In this document: piece after piece, positions 44,594 through 53,018 of the stretch
Numbering within the stretch: the stretch's first letter is position 1
How the letters are laid out: each line of letters starts with the position of its first letter
DNA from: Hyphomicrobiales bacterium
Lineage (GTDB): Bacteria; Pseudomonadota; Alphaproteobacteria; Rhizobiales; Rhizobiaceae
Reading direction: 5' to 3'
Assembly (NCBI GenBank): GCA_900467685.1
Contig: UBQX01000010.1
Coordinates: forward strand, 124,001-188,000
Length of the DNA: 64,000 bases
Position numbers and translations under genes: made by a program
Notes under the pieces: generated by a model
The model's database searches: none
Seen by the model: only the letters and a program-made list of their open reading frames with translations
Told to the model about the DNA's origin: nothing

Positions 44594-44751
44594 GGGGGTG
44601 TCCGGCTTTGCTGCATGATAAATGTCAGCCAGCCTTAACACGTTCCCTGCGTCGGGATTATTGAACTTTTGGACAGAGACTTGTTCCGGAGGACTGCGGT
44701 CAGAGAGGGGGTCGTCGGGCAGATGATGTACACCGACCCCCCCCCACCCAC

Positions 44752-45126
44752 CTATTCCGCCTCACCCTTCTTCACCACCGGCACCCCAAGCGCCGCCTCA
44801 ATCCACGCAAGATCACCGCCCATCGCGTCTTCCGCCCGCTTTTCCATGCTCCTGAACCGCGCCAGCAGTTCCTCCCCAAACGGCGTCAGCGTCGCCCCGC
44901 CGCCCTGCTTGCCGCCCTGAACCTTCAGCACGACCGGCTCGCGGAACATGCCGTTCAGCTCGTCGATCAGGAGCCACGCGCGGCGATAGGACATGTTCAT
45001 GGCCGCGCCCGCCGAACGGATCGAACCGTGCGTCTTGATCAGCTCCATCAACTGCGCCTTGCCCGGCCCCAGCGGATGGTCGCCGGGAAGCGTCAGGCGC
45101 AGCTTGAAACCGACTTTCGCGCTCAT
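44752..45126 (-). CDS. One-domain ModE-like winged-helix regulator
   Basis: The 124-residue protein is the DNA-binding half of ModE: a winged helix-turn-helix (IKTHGSIRSAGAAMNMSYRRAWLLIDELNGMF) with GGKQGGGATLTPFGEELL, without the C-terminal molybdate-binding (TOBE) domains. It is the natural candidate to bind the ModE-type site in front of modA 4 kb away, but how it would sense molybdate is unclear. ATG 45126 shares ATGA with the stop of the FAD oxidase, so the two are co-translated. Confidence 0.9.
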   Translation of the reverse strand: MSAKVGFKLRLTLPGDHPLGPGKAQLMELIKTHGSIRSAGAAMNMSYRRAWLLIDELNGMFREPVVLKVQGGKQGGGATLTPFGEELLARFRSMEKRAEDAMGGDLAWIEAALGVPVVKKGEAE

Positions 45127-46538
45127 TGCAGAACCTTGCCGGGGTTCATGATGCCGGCGGGGTCGAAGGCGGCCTTGATGCGGTGCATCAGGTCCATTTC
45201 GATGGGGCTGCGGATGCTGGCGAGTTCGTCGCGCTTCAGCTGGCCGATGCCGTGCTCGGCCGAAATCGAGCCGCCATGCTTGAGCACGATGCCGTGGACG
45301 ATGGCGTTCACCTCGCGCCAGCGGGCGAGATAGGCGGCCTTGTCGGCGCCGACCGGCTGGGAAATGTTGTAATGGATATTTCCGTCGCCGAGATGCCCGA
45401 AGGCGCAGATGCGCGCACCGGGCACGGCGGCCATCACCGCCTTCTCCGCCTCCGCCATGAAATCCGGCACCTGCGAGACGGGCACCGAAACGTCATGCTT
45501 GATCGACCCGCCCTCCGGCTTCTGCGCATCCGACATGCTCTCGCGCATATGCCAGATCGCCTTGCGCTGGGCTTCGGATGAGGCCACGACGGCATCGTCG
45601 ATCAGCCCGCGCTCGTATGCTGTTTCCAGTAGGGTGCCGATCATCCGCTCGGCTGTCTCTTCCGCGTCCGATGTCGAGATGTCGATCAGTGCATACCAGG
45701 GATGCACGATCGAGAGGGGATCGCGCACGTTGGGAATATGCTTCGTCGTGAACTCGACGCCGATGCGCGGCATCAGCTCGAACCCGGTCAGCGCCGTGCC
45801 GCAAAGTCCGGCCGCGTATTCGAAGAGCTTCAGCGCATCCGCCGGGCTCTTCAGGCCGACAAAGGCCACCTGATGCCCGCGTGGGCGCGGAAAGAGCTTC
45901 AGCACCGCGCCGGTGATGACGCCCAGCGTACCTTCCGCGCCGATGAAGAGATCGCGCAGGTCGTAACCCGTATTGTCCTTCTTCAGCCGCCGCATCCCGT
46001 CCCAGATCTCGCCCGTCGGCAGCACGACTTCGAGCCCGAGGCAGAGCTGGCGCATATTGCCATAGGCGAGCACGGCGGTGCCACCGGCATTGGTGGAGAG
46101 GTTCCCCGCCACCCGGCAGGAGCCCTCCGAGCCCAGCGACAGCGGAAACAGCCGGTCCACCGCCTCGGCGGCGTTATGCACATCCTCCAGAATGACACCG
46201 CCATCGACCGCGATCACATTGGCGACCGGATCGACATCGCGGATGCGGTTGAGCCGCGCCAGCGACAGAACAATATCCTGTCCCTCGGCGCGCGGCACCC
46301 CGCCGCCCACAAGCCCCGTGCCGCCACTGACGGGCACGATCGGCGTCTTCGTCTCGCTGGCCAGCTTCAAGATCGCCGCGACCTCGTCCGTTGAACCGGG
46401 GCGCAGCACCAGCGGCGTCGTCCCCCGATAAAGCCCGCGGCCTTCGGTCAGATAGGGTTCCACATCGGCAGGCGCACGCAGCGCGTTTCCGCTTCCGACG
46501 ATGGCGGCGAAACGGTCGATCAGGTCAGGGGATGGCAT
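45123..46538 (-). CDS. FAD-linked oxidase (GlcD/D-lactate or 2-hydroxyglutarate dehydrogenase type)
   Basis: The 471-residue protein has the FAD-binding type 4 domain with VPVSGGTGLVGGG and AGNLSTNAGG, and a C-terminal oxidase domain with the FGHLGDGNIHYNI motif that binds the metal in D-2-hydroxyacid dehydrogenases. The substrate could be D-lactate, glycolate or D-2-hydroxyglutarate. ATG 46538 is preferred because AGGA lies eight bases upstream; ATG 46544, which overlaps the Sua5 stop as ATGA, is the alternative. It lies in an operon with the Sua5-type gene and the ModE-like gene. Confidence 0.9.
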   Translation of the reverse strand: MPSPDLIDRFAAIVGSGNALRAPADVEPYLTEGRGLYRGTTPLVLRPGSTDEVAAILKLASETKTPIVPVSGGTGLVGGGVPRAEGQDIVLSLARLNRIRDVDPVANVIAVDGGVILEDVHNAAEAVDRLFPLSLGSEGSCRVAGNLSTNAGGTAVLAYGNMRQLCLGLEVVLPTGEIWDGMRRLKKDNTGYDLRDLFIGAEGTLGVITGAVLKLFPRPRGHQVAFVGLKSPADALKLFEYAAGLCGTALTGFELMPRIGVEFTTKHIPNVRDPLSIVHPWYALIDISTSDAEETAERMIGTLLETAYERGLIDDAVVASSEAQRKAIWHMRESMSDAQKPEGGSIKHDVSVPVSQVPDFMAEAEKAVMAAVPGARICAFGHLGDGNIHYNISQPVGADKAAYLARWREVNAIVHGIVLKHGGSISAEHGIGQLKRDELASIRSPIEMDLMHRIKAAFDPAGIMNPGKVLQ

Positions 46539-46540
46539 TT

Positions 46541-47518
46541 TCATTTTCCTCGCGGGGCAGCGGCGCGCATCAGGCGATCGTTGATCGCTTCGCCCAATCC
46601 TGTCATGGGCACGGGCGCAATCGCAATCGAAAAAGCACCCGTCCGGTCGGCGGCGCGCAGCGTCGAGAAAAGATTGGCCGCCGCCTCGCGCAGGTTGCCG
46701 GCGGGGCTCAGATCGAAGATAGCGACGGCCTTGTCGGCATCCAAGACGCTTTGCCCGCCGAAATTGATCAGCGCTTCGCCGAGCGAAACCCGATTGGCAT
46801 TCAGCCTCACCTTGGCGTCCGGCGCATAATGCGAGGCAAGCATGCCCGGCGCCTCGATGGCCGCCGTCTGGCTGACATCGCGCAACACCCGCCCGCCGAT
46901 GACGCGCTCTATATCTTCCACCGAGAGCCCGCCGGGGCGAAGCAGATGGACACCTTGCTCATCGGATTTCACGATGGTGGACTCCACGCCCACCTTTGTC
47001 GGCCCGCCATCCAGAATGACGCGCAGCTTCTGCCCCAGATCGTCCTCGACATCCATCGCGCAAGTCGGGCTGATGCGGCCGGACGTGTTGGCGCTTGGGG
47101 CGGCGAGCGGCTTGCCGAAGCGTGAAATCAGCTTTCCGGCAAAGCCTGCCGGAACGCGCAAGCCCACGGTCGAAAGACCTGCCGTTGCCAGCGGATGAAT
47201 GGCGCTGCTCGCCTTCAGCGGCACGACCAGCGTCAGCGGCCCGGGCCAGAAGGCGAGCGCCAGCTTGCGCGACATCGTGTCGAATTCGCCATACTGTTCG
47301 GCCATGGCGAGATCCGACACATGGCAGATCAGCGGGTTGAAGCGCGGCCGACCCTTCTTCTCGTAGATGCTGGAAATCGCATAGGGGCTGGTCGCATCGG
47401 CGGCGAGCCCATAGACCGTCTCGGTCGGAATGGCGATGGGCTCCTCGCGGGCGAGCGCCTTCAGCGCGGCGTCCATCGCAGCCTCAGTCTCAATCTCGAT
47501 GTCGTAGATCGTCGCCAT
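46541..47518 (-). CDS. L-threonylcarbamoyladenylate synthase (Sua5/YrdC family)
   Basis: The enzyme makes the threonylcarbamoyl-AMP used for the t6A37 modification of tRNAs. The 325-residue protein has the YrdC domain with PTETVYGLAADA, KGRPRFNPLI, AAPSANTSGRISPT and VESTIV, plus a C-terminal Sua5 domain with PGMLASHYAPDA. ATG 47518 (MATIYD) follows GGAAGG; ATGs upstream are less well placed. It is the first gene of a tight operon with the FAD oxidase and ModE-like genes. Confidence 0.94.
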   Translation of the reverse strand: MATIYDIEIETEAAMDAALKALAREEPIAIPTETVYGLAADATSPYAISSIYEKKGRPRFNPLICHVSDLAMAEQYGEFDTMSRKLALAFWPGPLTLVVPLKASSAIHPLATAGLSTVGLRVPAGFAGKLISRFGKPLAAPSANTSGRISPTCAMDVEDDLGQKLRVILDGGPTKVGVESTIVKSDEQGVHLLRPGGLSVEDIERVIGGRVLRDVSQTAAIEAPGMLASHYAPDAKVRLNANRVSLGEALINFGGQSVLDADKAVAIFDLSPAGNLREAAANLFSTLRAADRTGAFSIAIAPVPMTGLGEAINDRLMRAAAPRGK

Positions 47519-47607
47519 GCGCATCCTTCCGATGGGCTTCACTACACGCCCGTGCGGCTGAAATGCAATGGAGGAGTGGGATCGCTTCTCGCGCCTTCCC
47601 GAAAATA

Positions 47608-48225
47608 TCAGCCGATGGCGCGGATGATGGCGCGCAGCTGCTCGTTGCGCGCGCCCAGCATCAGTACATTCTTCATGGCCGTCTTGGGATCGTGCGTGCG
47701 GAAGAGAACTCCGTTGCCGCGCACGGCGGTGTTGATCGTCAGCTTCGGCTTTCCGCCGCTCTTGTCCGCAGCCATGGCGACGGCAAAGTACATGCGGCCC
47801 TGACGCGGGTTGATATGATCGAAAAAGCTTTCCGAGGTGCCGATATCGGCGAGGAAGTTCGCGATATAGAAGCCCCAGGTCACATCGTCATATTCGGCGA
47901 ATTTCGTCTTGGAGGCCGTGACGTGGCAGTAGCCCAGATGCGGCGCAGCAGCGAGCGTCCGGTGGAAAATCATCCTGGGAAACTGGATGGCGCGGTGAAA
48001 TCCGTTCAGGCGTTCGTGGGTGGTTTCGCCGGCGCGCTCCAGGCGCTTGCCCGTGATGGCCGCCACTTCGTCATGCGTGAGATAGCGCTTCTCTTCTTCG
48101 ATCCAGGTGTCCTGCGGCCGGATGATGCGGCCTGTGCGCAGGAATTCCGTATGCACAGCGACGGGCAGCTGTGCCTTCTTCTTCATTCTGCTGCTGTCGA
48201 AATATCGCAGAACCGCCATATCCAT
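47608..48225 (-). CDS. Uncharacterised protein, possibly DUF6656 family
   Basis: The protein (205 residues from ATG 48225) has no signal peptide or membrane helix and shows a mixed alpha/beta sequence with DDVTWGFYIANFLADIG and a RMYFAVAMAADKSG segment. A GTG 12 bases upstream and an ATG 6 bases downstream are also possible starts. I recall a rhizobial family of this shape but cannot confirm a name; its function is unknown. The divergent acyl-CoA dehydrogenase gene follows. Confidence 0.6.
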   Translation of the reverse strand: MDMAVLRYFDSSRMKKKAQLPVAVHTEFLRTGRIIRPQDTWIEEEKRYLTHDEVAAITGKRLERAGETTHERLNGFHRAIQFPRMIFHRTLAAAPHLGYCHVTASKTKFAEYDDVTWGFYIANFLADIGTSESFFDHINPRQGRMYFAVAMAADKSGGKPKLTINTAVRGNGVLFRTHDPKTAMKNVLMLGARNEQLRAIIRAIG

Positions 48226-48361
48226 CAAATCCGCCACGCAACCAACCTGAATTCTGCCGCAACATGGTTAATCTTTTATTGCCACTGCATTGCCCAGAAC
48301 TGGAGTACAAGGATCTCTACCGGACGCTCCGCGGTGAACTGTAGCGGGCTGAAATCCGCCC

Positions 48362-48380
48362 TTGACGTTGACGTGCACGT
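48362..48380 (+). promoter_or_regulatory. Triple ACGT site in front of the acyl-CoA dehydrogenase operon
   Basis: ACGT occurs at 48365-48368, 48371-48374 and 48377-48380, spaced six bases apart, in a TTGACGTTGACGTGCACGTA context. Sites of this type are bound by MerR-family LiuR regulators of branched-chain and fatty acid catabolism in other proteobacteria. It lies about 90 bases before the start codon. A TTGACA at 48406-48411 may be the -35 of the promoter. Confidence 0.45.
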
Positions 48381-48462
48381 AAAAATAAATTAGCCATTGG
48401 ACGAATTGACAAACGGATGCGCCGCTTCATGTTGTGCGCGAAAATTGTCGGGAGGATTATCG

Positions 48463-50250
48463 ATGTACAAGGCGCCTGTTGAGGAAATCGCGTTCACGCT
48501 CAAGCATGTAGCTGGCCTCGGCGAAGCCATGGAGCAGGGGCTGCTCGGCGATCTGAGCGAGGACCTGCTGGATGCAATCCTCACCGAAGCCGGACGCTTC
48601 GCCGAAGAGGAAGTCGCGCCGCTGGCCGATGCCGGCGACAAGCAGGGCGCGCGACATGTCGACGGCGGCGTGAAAACGCCGGACGGCTGGGCCGATCTTT
48701 ACCGGCGCTGGGCCGAGGGTGGCTGGAATTCGCTGGCCGGCCCTGAAGAGTTTGGCGGCCAGCACCTGCCGCAGTCGCTCCACATGGCCACGTTCGAGAT
48801 GTGGAATGCCTGCTCGCTCGGTTTCGCGCTCGGCCCGATGCTGACGATTGGAGCCATCGAGGCGATCAATGCTCATGCCACCGATGCCCTGAAGCAAAAG
48901 TACCTGCCGAAGATGGTGTCGGGCGAGTGGATGGGGTCCATGAACCTCACCGAGCCCGGCAACGGAACCGATCTCGGCGGCATGAAGACCCGCGCAGAGC
49001 GCCGCCCCGACGGCACCTATCGCATCTTCGGCCAGAAGATCTTCATCACCTACGGCGAACACGATTTCACCGACAACATCATCCATCTCGTGCTGGCCCG
49101 CCTTCCCGATGCTCCCAAGGGCTCCAAGGGCATCTCTCTCTTCATCGTGCCGAAGTTCTTCGTCAACGATGATGGATCGCTGGGCAGCCGCAACGATCTG
49201 CATTGCCATTCCATCGAGCACAAGCTTGGCATCCACGGTTCGCCCACCTGCACGATGATCTTTGGCGACGGCAAGTTTGGCGATGAGGCTGGCGCGGTCG
49301 GCTGGCTGGTCGGCGAGGAAAACCACGGTCTGGCCGCCATGTTCACGATGATGAACAACGAACGCCTCGGCGTCGGCATGCAGGGTGTGGGTGTTTCCGA
49401 AGCCGCGACCCAGAAGGCCACCTCTTATGCCCGCGAGCGCCTGCAGGGCCGCGCACCTGGCTGGAAGGGCGAGGGCATGAGCCCGATCATCGAACATCCG
49501 GACGTCGCCCGCACGCTGTTGACCATGCGGGCGCTGACCCAAGGGTCGCGCGCCATGACCTATGCCTGCGCCTTCGCCATCGACATGTCGATGCGGGCCG
49601 AAGATCCGGAGGCCAAGCGCCACTGGCAGGAGCGGGCCAACCTGCTTACCCCGATCGCCAAGTCCTTCCCGACCGATGCCGGCGTGGAAATCGCCTCCCA
49701 CGGCATTCAGGTCCATGGCGGCATGGGCTTCGTCGAGGAAACCGGTGCGGCCCGCTATTACCGCGATGTGCGCATCACGCCGATCTATGAAGGCACGAAC
49801 GGCGTTCAGGCCGGCGACCTCGTCGGTCGCAAGCTGCCGCAGTCGGGCGGCAACCATGTCCGCGGCTTCATCGCGGAACTGAAGGAGATTGCCGAGCAGG
49901 TGCGCGGCTCCAATTTCGACGGTTTCGGCAAGACGGCGGACAAACTCGACGCCTCGATTGCCGATCTGGAAGAGGCCTCCGAATGGCTGCTTTCAGCGCT
50001 TGCCGCAGGCAAGGCCGCAGAAGCCGCAGCAGGCGCCACAGCCTATCAGCGCCTCTGGGGCCTGACGCTGGTTGGCAGCTATCTGGCCAAGGGCGGTCTC
50101 GTCGATGCCGGTGACGGCCAGCAGTCGGGCCGCATTGCGCTCTGCCGCTTCGCCGCCGAAAACCTGATCTCGGAAACGGCATCGCTCAAGGATCGTATCG
50201 TCAACGGCGCCGATGCGCTGGCCGCCGCCCGCATGTTGCTGGCATCCTGA
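48463..50250 (+). CDS. Acyl-CoA dehydrogenase (DmdC-like long form)
   Basis: The 595-residue flavoprotein has an N-terminal extension, the ACAD core and a C-terminal extra domain, as in the DmdC-type group. The catalytic glutamate (Glu443) is in PIYEGTNGVQA, and MNLTEPGNGTDLGG and HGGMGFVEETG are core motifs. It oxidises an acyl-CoA, probably a medium, long or branched one. ATG 48463 follows GGGAGGA. The enoyl-CoA hydratase gene follows after 23 bases, giving the next step of a beta-oxidation-type path. Confidence 0.93.
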   Translation: MYKAPVEEIAFTLKHVAGLGEAMEQGLLGDLSEDLLDAILTEAGRFAEEEVAPLADAGDKQGARHVDGGVKTPDGWADLYRRWAEGGWNSLAGPEEFGGQHLPQSLHMATFEMWNACSLGFALGPMLTIGAIEAINAHATDALKQKYLPKMVSGEWMGSMNLTEPGNGTDLGGMKTRAERRPDGTYRIFGQKIFITYGEHDFTDNIIHLVLARLPDAPKGSKGISLFIVPKFFVNDDGSLGSRNDLHCHSIEHKLGIHGSPTCTMIFGDGKFGDEAGAVGWLVGEENHGLAAMFTMMNNERLGVGMQGVGVSEAATQKATSYARERLQGRAPGWKGEGMSPIIEHPDVARTLLTMRALTQGSRAMTYACAFAIDMSMRAEDPEAKRHWQERANLLTPIAKSFPTDAGVEIASHGIQVHGGMGFVEETGAARYYRDVRITPIYEGTNGVQAGDLVGRKLPQSGGNHVRGFIAELKEIAEQVRGSNFDGFGKTADKLDASIADLEEASEWLLSALAAGKAAEAAAGATAYQRLWGLTLVGSYLAKGGLVDAGDGQQSGRIALCRFAAENLISETASLKDRIVNGADALAAARMLLAS

Positions 50251-50273
50251 AGTTATCCGGGAGGAGGAAACCG

Positions 50274-51032
50274 ATGACCGACCATATCCTGATCGAGCGC
50301 CCGGAATCGCATCCGGGTGTCCTCGTCATCCGCATGAACCGCCCGGACAAGAAGAATGCGCTGACGCGGGCCATGTACGACACTATGGCGACCACGCTCG
50401 TGGACGCCAACAAGGACGACAGCGTCCGTGCCGTCGTCATCTTCGGCGTGCCCGGCAGCTTCTCCTCCGGCAACGATCTGGCCGACTTCATGGCGATCGC
50501 TGTCGATCCGCAGGCCGGCCGCGACGTCAACCGCTTCATCTTCGAGCTGGCGCGCTTCGAAAAGCCGCTTCTCTCCGGCGTCGACGGTCTTGCCATCGGC
50601 ATCGGCACGACGATGAACCTGCATTGCGACATGACGTTCGCCACCGCGCGCACCGAATTCCGGACGCCTTTCGTCGATCTGGCGCTGGTTCCGGAAGCAG
50701 CCTCGTCGCTACTCGGTCCCCGCATCATGGGCCATCAGCGCGCCTTTGCCATGTTTGCGGCCGGTATAGGTTTCTCGGGCGAGGAAGCCCGCGAGGCCGG
50801 TCTCGTCTGGAAGGTTGTTGCCGAAGACGCGGTCGAGAGCGAAACCCTCAAGGCTGCCGCCATGCTCGCCTCGCGCCCGCCCAAGGCGCTGGCGCTGGCC
50901 CGCAAGCTGCTCAAGGGTTCCGTCGGCGAGGTCGAGGCGCGCATGAGCGAGGAAATGGTGCATTTCACCAACCAACTCAGGTCGCAGGAAGCCATGCAGG
51001 CCTTCCAGGCGTTTATGAGCCGGAAGAAGTAA
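50274..51032 (+). CDS. Enoyl-CoA hydratase/isomerase family protein
   Basis: This 252-residue crotonase-fold protein has the oxyanion-hole segments FGVPGSFSSGNDLADF and SGVDGLAIGIGTT, and LVPEAASSLLGPRIMG. The usual catalytic Glu pair is not clear by eye, so it may be an isomerase rather than a hydratase. ATG 50274 follows GGGAGGAGGAAA. It is the second gene of the acyl-CoA dehydrogenase operon, and a terminator follows. Confidence 0.9.
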   Translation: MTDHILIERPESHPGVLVIRMNRPDKKNALTRAMYDTMATTLVDANKDDSVRAVVIFGVPGSFSSGNDLADFMAIAVDPQAGRDVNRFIFELARFEKPLLSGVDGLAIGIGTTMNLHCDMTFATARTEFRTPFVDLALVPEAASSLLGPRIMGHQRAFAMFAAGIGFSGEEAREAGLVWKVVAEDAVESETLKAAAMLASRPPKALALARKLLKGSVGEVEARMSEEMVHFTNQLRSQEAMQAFQAFMSRKK

Positions 51033-51036
51033 CAAG

Positions 51037-51060
51037 AATGGCGGCCTCGGCCGCCATTTT
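51037..51060 (+). terminator. Terminator of the acyl-CoA dehydrogenase operon
   Basis: AATGGCGGCC (51037-51046) and GGCCGCCATT (51049-51058) form a perfect palindrome around TC and end in TTTT. The hairpin starts five bases after the hydratase stop. Confidence 0.9.
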
Positions 51061-51086
51061 CATATCCGGCTGGATATGTCTCCCTA

Positions 51087-51740
51087 TCAGCCCATCAAGG
51101 CCTTCTCGACAAAGTAGAACGCCGCCTTGGCCATGCCGTAGATCACCCCGCTGGCGATGACCATGGAGACGACGAAGGCGACGATGCCGGCGAGTGTCCA
51201 GACGCCGTCGCGGCCAAGAATGCCGAAAGAGAAGATGCAGATCGTCAGCGCAGGCAGCATGTTGCCGAGCGGTATGGGAAGCAGAAGCACGATCGCAAGG
51301 ATCAGGCAGAGCAGGCCTACAAAATACTCGACCGGCGGCTCGGTCAGGAACGAAAGCCGCATCTTCAGAAGCCGTTCCGCCCAGGTGAGCCACGGATGCG
51401 CCTTGTTGATGATCGAGGCGAAATCCGCGCGCGCCATGGAGCGATCGGCGATGATGGCGGGAAGCCAGGGCTTCATGCCGAAGGTGAGCTGCGCGGCCAG
51501 AAACACCAGCGGCGCGCCGAGGATTGCGGAGGTCCCCGGTGGCGTCGGCATGATGTTCGGAAAGGCGAAGACCAGCATCAGGGCGCCGATGGCGCGGTCG
51601 CCAAGCGTATCGAGAAGATACCGGACGGAGATGCGCTCGTTGGACATGTCGTCGGCGATTTTCCGCAAGATCCGTGAGGTTCTCACCCGCCGCTTTTTCG
51701 GCGCTGCTTCTTTCACGATACCTGCCGCCTGATCGACCAT
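51087..51740 (-). CDS. exoD: ExoD family protein
   Basis: The protein (217 residues from ATG 51740) has several membrane helices in the second half and the ExoD pattern ILRKIADDMSNERISVRYLLDTLGDRAIGALMLVFAFPNIMPTPPG... in its first half. ExoD was found in Sinorhizobium as a gene needed for exopolysaccharide production and nodule invasion; its biochemical function is still unclear. GTG 51746 is an alternative start. It lies 12 bases after the methyltransferase gene at 51759 and may share its transcript. Confidence 0.9.
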   Translation of the reverse strand: MVDQAAGIVKEAAPKKRRVRTSRILRKIADDMSNERISVRYLLDTLGDRAIGALMLVFAFPNIMPTPPGTSAILGAPLVFLAAQLTFGMKPWLPAIIADRSMARADFASIINKAHPWLTWAERLLKMRLSFLTEPPVEYFVGLLCLILAIVLLLPIPLGNMLPALTICIFSFGILGRDGVWTLAGIVAFVVSMVIASGVIYGMAKAAFYFVEKALMG

Positions 51741-51758
51741 GGACACAACAACCCTACT

Positions 51759-53018
51759 CTATTTCTTCGGCCACTCCAATGCGGCCACGACTTCGACATG
51801 CGGCGACCAGAGGAATTGATCAATCGGCGTGACGGCCACCACACGATAGCCGCCGGCGATGAGGATCGAGAGATCGCGCGCGAGCGACTGTGCATTGCAG
51901 CTTACCGCGGCAATTTTACGAACTGTTGAACGCGCAAGCTCTTTTGATTGCGATTCTGCGCCTGCGCGGGGCGGATCGAAGACCACCGCGTCGAAATTCT
52001 TCAGCTCGCTCGCCATCATCGGGCGACGGAAGAGGTCTCGCCGTTCCGCCGTGACCGGTTTCAGGCCCTGACGCTTGCGCGCCGCCTGCTCAAGCGCAGC
52101 AATTGCCCGCGCGTCGCCTTCCACCGCATGTACCTTCGACTGCTCGGCCAGCCTCAGCGCGAAGGTGCCGGAGCCGGCGAAGAGATCGGCGACGGCCTTG
52201 GACTTCCCGACGATCTGCCCGACAAGCGTTGCCATGGCCTCTTCGGCCTCGACCGTGGCCTGCGTAAAGCCGCCGGCGGGCGGGCTCGCCTCGGTCGCTC
52301 CGAAACGTACGACAGGACGCGAGGGCTCGATCAGGATTTCCCCGTCGAGGCTGACGCGCGCGATCCCGCGAAGCTTGAGGATGATTTCGATAGCCGATTG
52401 CCGCTGCTTGTCGGAAAGCTTCGGCAGACCATCCACGGCGATGTCGAGGCCGGTCAGGGTTTCCAGCACACCCATCCGGAACGGCTCGGCATTCGGCGCA
52501 AGCGCCCGGCCGACGATGCGGATATCGTTGAGCCGCGCCACGATCGATGGCTTCAGCACGGGACATTCGGAAATGTTGACGATGTGATGGCTGCCGGCCT
52601 GGTTGAAGCCCAGCAGCAATTCCTTCTCGGTCTTGCGCGCCGCAAAAACCGCGCGCCGACGCTCGCCGGGATGGGCAGCAACAAGCGCCCCCACCTCGAC
52701 ATCGATGCCTCTGGATTTCAGCGCGTTGACAACGAGGCCGCGCTTGAACTCGGCATAGAGTGCCGGGTCCACATGCTGCAGCGAACAGCCGCCGCAGGCG
52801 CCGTTTTCGCCGTCCGGGCCGAAATGCCGACAGGCGGGCGCGATGCGGTCGGGCGAAGGTTCGGTGATCGCCATGATCGTGCCCTGAGATTTTTCCACCG
52901 CAGCCTTCAGCCGGTCGCCGGGGTGGGCGAAAGGCACATAGACTGGTCCGGTTGCCGTCTCCGCAATGCCGTCGCCTTCAGCGCCCAGCCGTGTGATGTC
53001 GAGAGTGATCGCGCTCAC
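51759..53018 (-). CDS. 23S rRNA (uracil-C5)-methyltransferase, RlmD/RumA type
   Basis: The 419-residue enzyme has a TRAM-like N-terminal domain, four cysteines for an Fe-S cluster (CRHFGPDG...CGGCSLQH and SECPVL), SAM motif DLFAGSGTFALRLAEQ and the catalytic Cys in VSCNAQSLARDL near the end. Members methylate uracil in 23S rRNA or tRNA. Exact position (U1939 or U747) cannot be stated. The GTG start 53018 overlaps the tlyA stop as GTGA. Confidence 0.9.
   Translation of the reverse strand: MSAITLDITRLGAEGDGIAETATGPVYVPFAHPGDRLKAAVEKSQGTIMAITEPSPDRIAPACRHFGPDGENGACGGCSLQHVDPALYAEFKRGLVVNALKSRGIDVEVGALVAAHPGERRRAVFAARKTEKELLLGFNQAGSHHIVNISECPVLKPSIVARLNDIRIVGRALAPNAEPFRMGVLETLTGLDIAVDGLPKLSDKQRQSAIEIILKLRGIARVSLDGEILIEPSRPVVRFGATEASPPAGGFTQATVEAEEAMATLVGQIVGKSKAVADLFAGSGTFALRLAEQSKVHAVEGDARAIAALEQAARKRQGLKPVTAERRDLFRRPMMASELKNFDAVVFDPPRAGAESQSKELARSTVRKIAAVSCNAQSLARDLSILIAGGYRVVAVTPIDQFLWSPHVEVVAALEWPKK

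Noticed and set aside
44738-44746. Run of nine C between the MFS and ModE-like genes
   Set aside because: It is intergenic, downstream of one gene and far from a start codon, so phase variation is unlikely.
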